The notes: generated by a model not told the origin, from the sequence alone. Shown: positions 1-6,825, numbered from the stretch's first letter. The stretch is 16,676 nt of DNA from Lachnospiraceae bacterium UBA4292 (GCA_002395865.1 DGVE01000227.1:1-16676); one strand, 5' to 3'. Numbers and translations are program-made.

Positions 1-64
1 TCTTGCGCTTCTTCTCGGTGTTGGGATACACCTTCTTGATGTGCTTGAGAATGACTTCGGCCAT
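1..64 (-). CDS. Sugar ABC transporter ATP-binding protein, MsmK/UgpC/MalK type (N-terminal fragment)
   Basis: Only the first 21 codons are in the window; the gene runs off the left edge. The readable start is MAEVILKHIKKVYPNTEKKR, which matches the beginning of the MsmK/UgpC/MalK family of ATPases that power carbohydrate ABC importers. The ATG is at 62-64, two bases after the malQ stop codon (67-69), and a GGAAGGAG ribosome binding site lies at 77-84 inside the end of malQ, about 12 bases upstream. It is therefore very likely co-transcribed with malQ. The pairing makes sense: the transporter ATPase imports oligosaccharides and MalQ remodels them. Walker motifs lie outside the window, so the family call rests on the N-terminus and context alone. 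Confidence 0.7.
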   Translation of the reverse strand, partial: MAEVILKHIKKVYPNTEKKRK

Positions 65-66
65 CT

Positions 67-1602
67 CTACTCAGCACTCCTTCCATACAGTTTGGTCACA
101 TGGGCGATGCGCTCTGCCAGCTCGGGCGTAGCCTGCCCGGCCGTCATGCGCCACTGCCAGTTGTTTCCCAGAGTTCCGGGCGTGTTGGTGCGCGCGGCAC
201 CGCCCAGTTCCAGATAATCCTGCATCGGGATCACCGCCAGATCACTTACACTGGACATGGCCGTGCGGATCAGCGCCCACACGCATTCCTCCACCGGCAT
301 GTCCTTGCAGGCGGTATAAGCCTGTACAAACTTCCGGTCATACTCCGAAAGAGATTCGAACCATCCCCGGGTTGTCTCATTATCGTGGGTTCCGGTGTAG
401 ACCACCGTATTGCTGGAATACTTGTGCGGCAGATAGATGCTGTCCCAGCTGGCATCAAAGGCAAACTGAAGCACCTTCATGCCCGGGAGTCCGAAGTCAT
501 CGCGAAGCGCCTCTACCTCATCGGTTATGATACCCAGATCCTCCGCCCAGATGGGAAGCTCGCGGCCGAAAGCCTGAGTGAGGCTCTCGAAGAAATCGTG
601 GTCGGGTCCCTTGCACCATTTGCCGCCGATCGCATTTTCATCGCCGTACGGAACGGCCCAATATGCCTCAAAGCCCCTGAAATGGTCTATCCTTATGTAG
701 TCGAACACCTTCAGCTGGTTCCTGATACGCATCTTCCACCAGTCGTAACCGGTCTTCTTATGGTACTTCCAGTCGTAGAGCGGATTGCCCCAGAGCTGAC
801 CGGTCTTAGAGAAATAATCCGGCGGCACACCCGCCACAACGGTCGGGTAGCCCTTCGAATCGAGCTGGAAGAGCTCGGGACCGGCCCACACATCAGCGCT
901 GTCCATGGACACGAAGATCGGTATATCGCCGACGATACTTACGCCGTGTTCATTCGCGTACTTCTTCAGATCGCTCCACTGCTTGAAGAAGAGATACTGT
1001 ATGAAGAAATAGTATCCCATCTCCTTCTCAAACTGTCCGGCAAGCTCACGTCTTTTATCCGCGTTCGCGCGGCGCAGTTCCTCGGGCCAGTCAAAGAAGC
1101 TGACACCGCCCCTGCTGTCCTTTATCGCCATGAAAAGAGCATAGTCGTCGAGCCAGTAGGCATTCTCCTCCCTGAACTTGTCATAGCCCTTCTTGAAGGA
1201 TCTGTCCAGGCGCGGCCTGTCCTTTGCGCAGTCAGCCACGAAATTATCGAATGCCTTGTGATAGAGGCCGTGCTTGTAGATCTGCACCCATCCGTAATCG
1301 ACCGAATCGCATGAAAAATCAGGCACCACGCTAAGGTCCTCCGGTGCGAGGAGGCCGTCGTTTGCGAGGAGATCCGGAGAAATGAACAGCGGCTGTCCCG
1401 CAAATGCAGAGAAGCTCTGATAGGGAGAGTCGCCGTAGCCGGTGGGTCCGAACGGAAGCACCTGCCATATGCCCTGACCGGCCTTTGCCAGAAAATCGAT
1501 GAATCTGTATGCCCCCTGTCCGAAGTCACCTATTCCGTAGCGGGAAGGAAGTGATGACGGATGAAGGAGTATACCGGCCTTTCTGTCTGTTAGTTTTGCC
1601 AT
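67..1602 (-). CDS. malQ: 4-alpha-glucanotransferase (amylomaltase, GH77)
   Basis: A 511-residue cytoplasmic enzyme that transfers alpha-1,4-glucan segments between maltodextrins; the length is normal for GH77. The N-terminus has the family signature around residues 12-60 (LHPSSLPS, GIGDFG, WQVLPFGPTG). Catalytic residues are all visible: nucleophile Asp306 in RIDHFRG, acid/base Glu354 in WAEDLG, and Asp407 in GTHDNET. The GDIPIFV segment at 225-231 is also typical. The ATG at 1600-1602 is right because the family signature starts a few residues later; the Shine-Dalgarno is weak (GGGG about 8 bases upstream, or AGGA farther away). The gene is followed immediately by a sugar ABC ATPase gene and preceded by its own promoter at 1736-1764. 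Confidence 0.96.
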   Translation of the reverse strand: MAKLTDRKAGILLHPSSLPSRYGIGDFGQGAYRFIDFLAKAGQGIWQVLPFGPTGYGDSPYQSFSAFAGQPLFISPDLLANDGLLAPEDLSVVPDFSCDSVDYGWVQIYKHGLYHKAFDNFVADCAKDRPRLDRSFKKGYDKFREENAYWLDDYALFMAIKDSRGGVSFFDWPEELRRANADKRRELAGQFEKEMGYYFFIQYLFFKQWSDLKKYANEHGVSIVGDIPIFVSMDSADVWAGPELFQLDSKGYPTVVAGVPPDYFSKTGQLWGNPLYDWKYHKKTGYDWWKMRIRNQLKVFDYIRIDHFRGFEAYWAVPYGDENAIGGKWCKGPDHDFFESLTQAFGRELPIWAEDLGIITDEVEALRDDFGLPGMKVLQFAFDASWDSIYLPHKYSSNTVVYTGTHDNETTRGWFESLSEYDRKFVQAYTACKDMPVEECVWALIRTAMSSVSDLAVIPMQDYLELGGAARTNTPGTLGNNWQWRMTAGQATPELAERIAHVTKLYGRSAE

Positions 1603-1735
1603 AATGATTACCCCAATATTGGTTCCTTTCGGTTAGTTGTATTGACCGCGAAGCGATCGATACAGTCCGCCAGCAGGACGCTTGCGGCTGTCCTTCAAAG
1701 AAACGCCCCGCAGAGTTCGGAGCTTCTTCCGTGCC
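1603..1735 (-). promoter_or_regulatory. Structured malQ leader
   Basis: About 125 bases lie between the predicted malQ transcription start and the ATG, long for an ordinary leader. Read on the minus strand it can form several short stems: CGGA/TCCG at 1718-1731, a longer imperfect stem joining ACAG-CCGC with GCGG-A-CTGT near 1663-1697, and GATCGC-TTC-GCGGTC near 1645-1660. No U-tract follows, so it does not look like an attenuator. No known riboswitch class was recognised. A sugar-responsive operator or RNA element is possible but not shown. Confidence 0.25.
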
Positions 1736-1764
1736 AGTATACAACCTCAGGCGGAAAAAAGCAA
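1736..1764 (-). promoter_or_regulatory. malQ promoter (sigma-A type)
   Basis: On the minus strand there is TTGCTT (1759-1764), a 17-base spacer, then TATACT (1736-1741). Both boxes are close to consensus and the spacing is optimal. The -35 box starts right next to the terminator of the upstream chaperone-like operon, so the two transcription units are insulated with almost no spare sequence. Confidence 0.75.
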
Positions 1765-1765
1765 C

Positions 1766-1793
1766 AAAAAGGACTGCCGTTGCGGCAGTCCTT
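1766..1793 (-). terminator. Intrinsic terminator of the Hsp70/J-protein operon
   Basis: A perfect 11-bp stem, AAGGACTGCCG / CGGCAGTCCTT with a three-base loop (1769-1793), is followed on the minus strand by TTTTT, GTTGC and another T run. It lies 48 bases after the stop codon of the J-protein gene, so it ends that operon. Confidence 0.9.
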
Positions 1794-1840
1794 AAACGAT
1801 TAAGTATATTTTTTACTCCTAAAAATCAGACAGAAACAGC

Positions 1841-2719
1841 TTATATGCAGAACACGGGAATGAACCTGCACAGGCTTCCCCCTCCGCAACACTGACAGAG
1901 CACCGAAGCCAGACATATCCTTGTGCAGTAGGTATTCTCTCCCGCGTCAGGTGAGCGGTAGCTTCTGCCCACCTCCGTGTACCAGTTGCCTCCGGTGAGC
2001 CTCTGCGCGAAACGGCGGTACTCCATGTTGTTGGGGGACAGATTGATGGCCATCTCTATATCCGCTATGGCGGTCGCCTGATTGCCCAGACCCGCGTTGG
2101 CCATTGCGCTGTAATAATACCACCTTCCGTCCCTCTGCGGGATGTCCTGCAGTATCCTCAGCGCCTCCCCGTACATCCTGTTCTGAAGAAATGTCTCACA
2201 GGTCTGGTACATGTTGAAGCTGTCCGAGCGGTTGTAGTATGCACCGCTGGTATTCGAATACGGATTGCCGTAAGGCCTGCCGTTATTGAAATTATTGTTA
2301 TAATTCCCCCCGTTGTTATAGCCGCCGTTATTGTAACCATTATTATAGTTACCGGAGCGGTTGTACGGATTCCCGTAGCTGCGGCCGCCCTGACTGCCTG
2401 CTCCCTGCTGCCGGTCGTAACTTCCGCTGTAGCCCGCAAACGGTCCGCCGTACGGGCCGCGGTCCTGAGAATTATTGTATGTGGTCCTGCCTCCGTAGGA
2501 CTCATTGTCCGGTGTATAGGCATACGCCTGACCGCTCATAATTGCCTTATAAGCTTTCTGGACCTCCTTGAACTTCTCCTCAGCGGCAGCTCTCTCACTA
2601 TCACTCTTGCCTATATTGGAATCCGGATGGTACATCCTGCTCAAGCTTCTGTATGCTTTTTTTATCTCTTCCTCGGAGGCCTTCGGGTCAACGCCCAGCA
2701 CTCTGTACGGATCTGCCAT
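1841..2719 (-). CDS. J-domain protein with Asn/Gly/Tyr-rich linker, TPR-like segment and Cys-rich tail
   Basis: A 292-residue co-chaperone-like protein. Residues 1-64 are a J domain with the invariant His31-Pro32-Asp33 that stimulates Hsp70 ATPase. Residues 66-165 are low complexity, dominated by Asn, Gly and Tyr ([17 protein letters not shown]). Residues 170-241 look like one or two TPR helix pairs ([20 protein letters not shown]). The last 28 residues hold seven Cys (265, 269, 275, 277, 278, 284, 291), including a CCGGG motif. There is no DnaJ zinc-finger or client-binding domain, so this is a class C type J-protein and not DnaJ itself. It is the last gene of a four-gene operon; its start overlaps the end of the DUF5685 gene by 32 bases, with AAGGAAG upstream of the ATG. 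The Hsp70 four genes upstream is the obvious partner. Confidence 0.88.
   Translation of the reverse strand: MADPYRVLGVDPKASEEEIKKAYRSLSRMYHPDSNIGKSDSERAAAEEKFKEVQKAYKAIMSGQAYAYTPDNESYGGRTTYNNSQDRGPYGGPFAGYSGSYDRQQGAGSQGGRSYGNPYNRSGNYNNGYNNGGYNNGGNYNNNFNNGRPYGNPYSNTSGAYYNRSDSFNMYQTCETFLQNRMYGEALRILQDIPQRDGRWYYYSAMANAGLGNQATAIADIEMAINLSPNNMEYRRFAQRLTGGNWYTEVGRSYRSPDAGENTYCTRICLASVLCQCCGGGSLCRFIPVFCI
2249..2377 (-). repeat. Degenerate repeat coding the Asn/Gly/Tyr-rich linker
   Basis: Within the J-protein gene this stretch is made of imperfect short repeats of AAT/AAC, TAT/TAC and GGN codons, coding residues of about 115-157. It is AT-richer than the flanking J-domain and TPR code. Such tracts can change length by slippage. 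Confidence 0.6.
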
Positions 2720-3584
2720 CGCCTGTTCTCTTCCTTTTTGCCGTATAATATCCGGTCCAAATGCCGGAATATATGATATTCCTCATGATCTGCGCATCCC
2801 TTATGACGGGGAGCAGCTCGAAATAGCTCGCAGCGGACTCCGCGTTCATGATGAGTATGCTGTGTATCCAGTCCTCGAAATCCTCTCTCGCCTCGAAATC
2901 CTTAAGAGGATTAAATCTCCCCAGTCTCTTGTCCTCGTCGAGGTCGGAATACGCGTCCGAGTAGTATATGAACTTGCCGAGATAAAAGCCCATGGCCTTG
3001 AGTTCGTCATTCCACTCGTCATCCCTCACCGCGAATATCTCGCCGAGCATCCTGCCGGTGAGCCCCGAGAGATAGTCCACTGCCTTCGGAGTGATCTTTC
3101 TGCAGGACAGCGCCTCCTCGGCTACCGAGTTCGTCTTAAGCAGTCTGGCAACATTCTTGCATTTTTCGGGATATTTTTCCTCTATCTTCTTAACTGCCGA
3201 CGACAGCGAGAGCGCAAGCGCGCGCCTGCCGGGCTTCTTCTCATCGGTCCAGTCATCCATGCACTTATGCCAAGTAAGAAGCACATTCATATCAGCGGCA
3301 TAGTCGAGGGGCCACGCCTTGATATACCTGTTCGGGCCGTCCCCGACCCTCATGTCGGCAGCATCATCGCGGCACGTGCATCTTACCCTCTTCTCCTCCA
3401 GCTCCGGCTCGTAAAGCCCGCACAGGAGCATGGCGAGATAAGTCATGTCGTATGACAGAGTCATACGGCCCGCGGCGCCGTAGTTCTTCCCGAGCGACGC
3501 GCACAGGCCGCAGTAGTATTCCCGGTATCTGTCCAGTTCCCTGACCAGAAGCTCCGGCCGGTTCACATTTATATATCCGAACAT
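2688..3584 (-). CDS. DUF5685 family protein
   Basis: A 298-residue protein of unknown function. The N-terminus has the family-like YCGLCASLG motif (Cys25, Cys28), and more Cys sit at 55, 69, 71, 108 and 142. Two acidic clusters stand out: Asp110-Asp111-W-T-Asp114 (a DDxxD pattern) and Asp210-x3-Asp214-x-Asp216-x-Asp218 followed by GRFNPL. The rest looks helical and there is no signal peptide. The ATG (3582-3584) lies one base after the stop of the zinc-ribbon gene, with GGAAAGAG upstream. The 3' end overlaps the J-protein start by 32 bases. It lies between a divergent Hsp70 and a J-protein, so it may be a client, a cofactor-binding partner or an enzyme served by them. The family assignment is from memory of the motif and neighbourhood; no function is claimed. 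Confidence 0.75.
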   Translation of the reverse strand: MFGYINVNRPELLVRELDRYREYYCGLCASLGKNYGAAGRMTLSYDMTYLAMLLCGLYEPELEEKRVRCTCRDDAADMRVGDGPNRYIKAWPLDYAADMNVLLTWHKCMDDWTDEKKPGRRALALSLSSAVKKIEEKYPEKCKNVARLLKTNSVAEEALSCRKITPKAVDYLSGLTGRMLGEIFAVRDDEWNDELKAMGFYLGKFIYYSDAYSDLDEDKRLGRFNPLKDFEAREDFEDWIHSILIMNAESAASYFELLPVIRDAQIMRNIIYSGIWTGYYTAKRKRTGDGRSVQSAGR

Positions 3585-3585
3585 A

Positions 3586-4005
3586 TCAGCTCTTTCCCGT
3601 AAATTCCATCCTGCACTTCGGACAGCTTATGACCACATTTCCTTTGCCCTTGGGCACCTTTATCTTCTGTCTGCACCCGGGACATGTAAAAATCTTGTGA
3701 GTCCTGCTTATCTTGTAATGCGCCTTCTTCCTGTTGACGAACGTTCTGAACGCGCCCAGACACGCAAGAAACCTTCTGTTCTGCGCGCTCCTCTTTTCAT
3801 AATTCTTCGAGAACATCCTTATATAGGCGTACACGAAGCATATCCACGCCACCGCGGTCATCCCTATGTACACATATCTGTTGCGCACAAAAAGAGTTAT
3901 GACCGCAAGTATCAGTCCGAAGCCCAGAAGGAAATTCGAATATGAATCAATGCCGTAACGCCCGCGCAGTTGATTATATAAGCTTTTCTTCAATTTTGCA
4001 AACAT
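3586..4005 (-). CDS. Small membrane protein with C-terminal zinc ribbon
   Basis: A 139-residue protein. Residues about 25-40 (NFLLGFGLILAVITLF) and 45-63 (VYIGMTAVAWICFVYAYIR) are hydrophobic and look like a two-helix membrane hairpin. A basic stretch follows (66-104), and the C-terminus carries CPGC (108-111) and CPKC (128-131), a four-Cys zinc ribbon. The basic N-terminus and post-TM segment suggest both ends face the cytoplasm. Its ATG lies inside the end of the Hsp70 gene (32-base overlap), with AGAGGA eight bases upstream, so translation is probably coupled. It could anchor the Hsp70/J-protein/DUF5685 set to the membrane, which is inference from operon order only. Confidence 0.8.
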   Translation of the reverse strand: MFAKLKKSLYNQLRGRYGIDSYSNFLLGFGLILAVITLFVRNRYVYIGMTAVAWICFVYAYIRMFSKNYEKRSAQNRRFLACLGAFRTFVNRKKAHYKISRTHKIFTCPGCRQKIKVPKGKGNVVISCPKCRMEFTGKS

Positions 4006-5698
4006 ATATTTTCATCCTCTGCCCGGTCTGGGAGAGCGTAGCCCGAAGCTCCTGTGCGCTCAGGCACAGCTCGTCAGTCTCCAGAAGAGCGCTGAGAGTC
4101 TCTCTCTCCTGCCTGATCTGCCTGTATAGCTCCCTCTGTGTATCCCTGCATTTATCGAGAAGCCGTCTTGCGCACTCATCGAGCTCCGCCGCCTCAGCAA
4201 GAAGCGATCTGACCTCGTTACACCTGAAGAGACTTCTCTCGTAATCTGAGGCGAAATGTCTGGCCTCCTGCACCTTTCTCGGTTCCAGCTCACCGGGATA
4301 GCTGACACGTACCGGCAGCTCCTCTCCCGAGATATCCATAGCCGATACGGAGCACGTTCCGTTCACACCGATATTGAAATCGAGCTCTATCTGGGTATCG
4401 CCGTCGGACGACTCCCTGACTCCGCCGACCACGACCTGCGCCATAAGCGAATTATCCACAGCAAAACGCTTCTCTCCCTGAAACACCCTTAGGCTCATCT
4501 CGCTCCGGTCGTCCCTGAAGGCGGTATATATCAGCTTCGCCTCAGCCGGTATCTCCGTATTCTTTTTGAAGATGTTCTTTGAAAAACCGCCGATGCTCAC
4601 GGAGGATACTGACATAGGAACGGTCTCCATCACGGCGACATCCGCCATGGCTCCCGAAGCGTCGTATTTCGCGGCTATCGACGCGGCTCCCTTCGCGAAA
4701 AGCTCTCCCGGAAACTGCCCCGTGCGAGGCACCTTTCCCGTCAGATCAGAGATCATATCCGCGACTGCCGCGATGTTCGAGCAGGTTCCGTCGACAACCA
4801 CCGAATATTCGTCCCCCGGGCCTATGCCCGCATCCTTCAGCGCACTCTTTATGAGCCGCGCCATCTTATCGGTAATATCCCTTGTTAGCTCTGAGAACAT
4901 CTCCGAGGTTATATTCATATGAAAATCGGCCTGCCTGCGCCTGCGCTCGAGCCCTGGTATGTTGATATTCACGTTCTCGAGATCTCCGAGAGCGGTCAGA
5001 GCCTCTCCCGCCTCGCGCTTTATCTTCGCGCACAGCACCTCATCCGGGTGCCTGATGCCGCAGCTCTTCTTCACCTGTGTGCGGATGAACTCCTCGAGAC
5101 GCTTCTCGTAATCGCTGTCCTCCACGCTCTCTCCGCCCGCGCAGCCGACCACCTGGGCCAGCTCGTCGTCGAGTCTTATGACTGCCGCGCCCATGCTCTC
5201 GCAGCCGATATTAACGGAAAGGATGACAGGAGAAGGAGCAAGCGCTATCGCCGCAGCGGCCGGCTTGCTGATAAGTCTGTAAATCGTAAGTCCGGCTATC
5301 TCCGCAGCCTGAAAAAGAGCCCTTCTCGCAGCCTCTCCGAGATACGACGGCACCGTGATCACAGCTCCCTTGACAGGTTCACACAGGTGCTCCGAAGCGT
5401 TGCATTTTATGCCTACGAGGACGAGTGCCGCCACCTCCTGGGGAGTAAGCTCCCTTCCGTCGATGTTAAGCGTCACGGCGCTTCCGAGCTCGCGGATCGG
5501 ATTTATGTAGCCCCTTGCGGGGTGTTTTATAAGATAGTCTCTGGCATCAGAGCCCGTTATCGCCCTTCCGTTTTCGTCAATGGCGCAGGCTGTGGACATA
5601 TACTCCCCCTCCTGTGCAGGGATGATCCTCACACCGGAGCAGTATACGGCGCTCACACAGTTTCTCGCACCGAAATCTATCCCTATGACCCTCTCCAT
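3974..5698 (-). CDS. Divergent Hsp70 family protein with degenerate nucleotide-binding motifs
   Basis: A 574-residue protein with full Hsp70 order: ATPase-like domain (1-350), interdomain linker (DVAVMETVPMSV, 353-364, aligning with DVLLLDVTPLSL of DnaK), beta substrate-binding domain (SVSIGGFSKNIFKKNTEIP to VSAMDI, about 367-456) and a charged helical C-terminus (470-570) with no EEVD-like tail. The nucleotide motifs are altered: phosphate-1 reads IDFGARNC where DnaK has IDLGTTNS; phosphate-2 reads NIGCES where DnaK has DLGGGT; the adenosine motif reads VVDGTCSN instead of the usual LVGGSTR type. ATP use may be weak or lost. The start chosen is the ATG at 5696-5698, because IGIDFG follows directly as in DnaK and GGTAGG sits upstream; an ATG at 5722 would add eight residues but has no ribosome binding site. 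It is the first gene of the operon. It is not the housekeeping dnaK: grpE and a canonical dnaJ are absent. Confidence 0.88.
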   Translation of the reverse strand: MERVIGIDFGARNCVSAVYCSGVRIIPAQEGEYMSTACAIDENGRAITGSDARDYLIKHPARGYINPIRELGSAVTLNIDGRELTPQEVAALVLVGIKCNASEHLCEPVKGAVITVPSYLGEAARRALFQAAEIAGLTIYRLISKPAAAAIALAPSPVILSVNIGCESMGAAVIRLDDELAQVVGCAGGESVEDSDYEKRLEEFIRTQVKKSCGIRHPDEVLCAKIKREAGEALTALGDLENVNINIPGLERRRRQADFHMNITSEMFSELTRDITDKMARLIKSALKDAGIGPGDEYSVVVDGTCSNIAAVADMISDLTGKVPRTGQFPGELFAKGAASIAAKYDASGAMADVAVMETVPMSVSSVSIGGFSKNIFKKNTEIPAEAKLIYTAFRDDRSEMSLRVFQGEKRFAVDNSLMAQVVVGGVRESSDGDTQIELDFNIGVNGTCSVSAMDISGEELPVRVSYPGELEPRKVQEARHFASDYERSLFRCNEVRSLLAEAAELDECARRLLDKCRDTQRELYRQIRQERETLSALLETDELCLSAQELRATLSQTGQRMKIYVCKIEEKLI

Positions 5699-5725
5699 AA
5701 CGCCTACCGTTCCCGAAATCATTTT

Positions 5726-5760
5726 AGGCAGAATCTGCCTGTGAAGGCACTTTCAGCCTT
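5726..5760 (-). promoter_or_regulatory. Two stem-loops in the leader of the Hsp70-like operon
   Basis: Read on the minus strand, AAGGC-N7-GCCTT (5744-5760) begins where transcription should start, and AGGCAG-N3-CTGCCT (5726-5740) follows. Neither has a U-tract, so they are not terminators. They may stabilise the 5' end or act as a protein site. No CIRCE (HrcA) or CtsR-type site was seen. Confidence 0.4.
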
Positions 5761-5766
5761 TCTGCG

Positions 5767-5796
5767 AGTATATATTTTTCGGGGTACTCTTGTCAA
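5767..5796 (-). promoter_or_regulatory. Promoter of the Hsp70-like operon
   Basis: On the minus strand, a perfect TTGACA (5791-5796) is followed after 18 bases by TATACT (5767-5772). The start of transcription should be near 5760, about 60 bases before the chosen ATG. The near-consensus boxes suggest solid basal expression, not a stress-only promoter. Confidence 0.8.
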
Positions 5797-5847
5797 TAAC
5801 TGCGGCCCATTCTTAACGAAAGCTTTATAATCGTTAAAAAAAATTAA

Positions 5848-6582
5848 TCAGTATTCCACCTCCGTAAGGCATAGTCCGCAGGCAGGCGCTATGGGACCCG
5901 CGCCAGACCTCTGTTTCGCCTCCATAATATCCTTCACCCTATCGGGCGGATACTTTCCGCGACCCACCTCAAGAAGGGTCCCTGTCATGATTCTGACCAT
6001 GTTCTGCAAAAAGCCGGTGCCGTGATACGTCATGTAGATATATCCGCGCTTTTTTTCTATGGTTATGCTGTCCACTATGCGCACGGTGGATTTTTTCATC
6101 TTCGGATTGCCGCAGAAGCTTTTGTAGTCATGCTCACCCATCATGTAGGCAGCGGCTTCCTTCATGGCATCGATATCCGGCACGAAGTCAAGCACGTTCA
6201 CATATTTTCTGTCAAAGACCGGTTTTATCTCCCCGCAGAAGCATGTGTATCTGTAGGTCTTTCCGACCGCCTTGTATCTGGCGTGAAACTGCTCCGAAGC
6301 GATCCTCACGTCCGTCACGGCGATATCCTCAGGAAGGTATCTGTTCAGATAATCCCGTATCTGCGTGCAGTCCATATCGGTCTGCGCGTGAAAATTCGCG
6401 CACATACCCTTCGCGTGCACACCCGCGTCCGTTCTTCCGGCGCCGATCACCTCGACGCTCTCACCGCACATTCTCCCGAGCACCGCCTCTATCTTTCCCT
6501 GTATGGTATCACGGTCCGGCTGGTGCTCCCAGCCATAGTAGCGCGTTCCGTCATAGTTTATCAGTATTTTGTAGTTATTCAA
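5848..6582 (-). CDS. truA: tRNA pseudouridine(38-40) synthase TruA
   Basis: Modifies uridines 38-40 of the tRNA anticodon arm. With the TTG start the protein has 244 residues, the usual TruA length. The catalytic Asp52 is in GRTDAGVHA; INYDGTRYYGW (residues 8-18), FHARY and GTGFLQNMVRIM are the other family blocks. The start is the TTG at 6580-6582: an AGGAGG lies six bases upstream and MNNYKILINYDG fits TruA N-termini. The ATG at 6613-6615 would add 11 residues without a ribosome binding site and would place the AGGAGG inside the coding region. The gene has its own promoter (6645-6673) and is divergent from the queuosine operon, another tRNA-modification unit. No terminator separates it from the Hsp70-like operon promoter downstream. 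Confidence 0.95.
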   Translation of the reverse strand: MNNYKILINYDGTRYYGWEHQPDRDTIQGKIEAVLGRMCGESVEVIGAGRTDAGVHAKGMCANFHAQTDMDCTQIRDYLNRYLPEDIAVTDVRIASEQFHARYKAVGKTYRYTCFCGEIKPVFDRKYVNVLDFVPDIDAMKEAAAYMMGEHDYKSFCGNPKMKKSTVRIVDSITIEKKRGYIYMTYHGTGFLQNMVRIMTGTLLEVGRGKYPPDRVKDIMEAKQRSGAGPIAPACGLCLTEVEY

Positions 6583-6588
6583 ATCAGG

Positions 6589-6594
6589 CCTCCT
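6589..6594 (-). promoter_or_regulatory. AGGAGG ribosome binding site fixing the truA TTG start
   Basis: A perfect AGGAGG on the minus strand, six bases before TTG (6580-6582). It decides the start against the upstream in-frame ATG at 6613-6615. Confidence 0.85.
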
Positions 6595-6644
6595 GTTTTT
6601 ATGAGCAAGTCCCATGTAACTTCGCAGACGCGGGTCGAAGAATC

Positions 6645-6673
6645 TTTATAATACACACGCGCCGACTTTGCAA
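6645..6673 (-). promoter_or_regulatory. truA promoter
   Basis: On the minus strand, TTGCAA (6668-6673), a 17-base spacer and TATAAA (6645-6650). It lies about 65 bases before the TTG start and back to back with the queD promoter. Confidence 0.65.
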
Positions 6674-6702
6674 TATTTTTGGAAACAATTTTTCAAAAGT
6701 CC

Positions 6703-6731
6703 TTGCATTTTCAAAAAATGTGTTTTATAGT
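6703..6731 (+). promoter_or_regulatory. Promoter of the queuosine precursor operon
   Basis: TTGCAT (6703-6708), a 17-base spacer and TATAGT (6726-6731). Transcription should start near 6738, leaving a leader of about 115 bases that holds the aptamer-like hairpin and terminator described next. Confidence 0.75.
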
Positions 6732-6751
6732 CATCTCGCGAAAAGTAAACA

Positions 6752-6825
6752 GGACTGTTCATAGACCTTCCAGTCCATAAAAAAAACCGGGCACCAGTGT
6801 GTGCCGGAGGATTCCGGCCTTTTTT
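6752..6825 (+). ncRNA. preQ1-I-like riboswitch (aptamer, antiterminator and terminator)
   Basis: The aptamer part is GGACTG-N13-CAGTCC (6752-6776). The loop begins TTC and ends in C, the positions of the conserved UUC and ligand-pairing C of preQ1-I aptamers, and the stem is followed by ATAAAAAAAACC (6777-6788), like the A-rich tail that docks into the stem. Downstream, CCGGGCAC (6787-6794) can pair with GTGCCGG (6801-6807) as an antiterminator, which excludes the terminator at 6803-6825. The genes behind it make preQ1, so feedback attenuation fits. The usual CUA-type pseudoknot partner in the tail was not seen; GG at 6789-6790 may pair with CC in the loop instead, which would block the antiterminator. 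The class call is therefore probable, not certain. Confidence 0.65.
6803..6825 (+). terminator. Attenuator terminator ahead of queD
   Basis: GCCGGA-GGAT-TCCGGC (6803-6818), a perfect 6-bp GC-rich stem with a tetraloop, followed by C and six T (6820-6825). It lies between the promoter and queD, 28 bases before the ATG, so it must act conditionally. Confidence 0.8.

Noticed and set aside
100..1314. 404-codon plus-strand open frame
   Set aside because: Lies entirely antisense to malQ, whose catalytic motifs are intact; the product has no recognisable domain. Long antisense frames are common in GC-rich coding sequence.
2249..2377. CRISPR-like or satellite repeat
   Set aside because: The units are irregular codon-level repeats inside an open reading frame, with no spacers.
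2568..3455. 295-codon plus-strand frame across the J-protein and DUF5685 genes
   Set aside because: Antisense to two supported genes, no domain, no ribosome binding site of note.
5698..5800. CIRCE (HrcA) or CtsR heat-shock operator before the Hsp70-like gene
   Set aside because: Neither TTAGCACTC-N9-GAGTGCTAA nor a CtsR heptad repeat is present; the stems there have other sequences.
4919..5830. 303-codon plus-strand frame
   Set aside because: Antisense to the Hsp70-like gene and runs through its promoter; product is Leu/Arg/Ser-rich with no family signature.
5813..5837. TTAACGA / TCGTTAA inverted repeat after truA as a terminator
   Set aside because: On the minus strand the T run precedes the stem instead of following it, and the stem is AT-rich; it does not fit an intrinsic terminator for truA.
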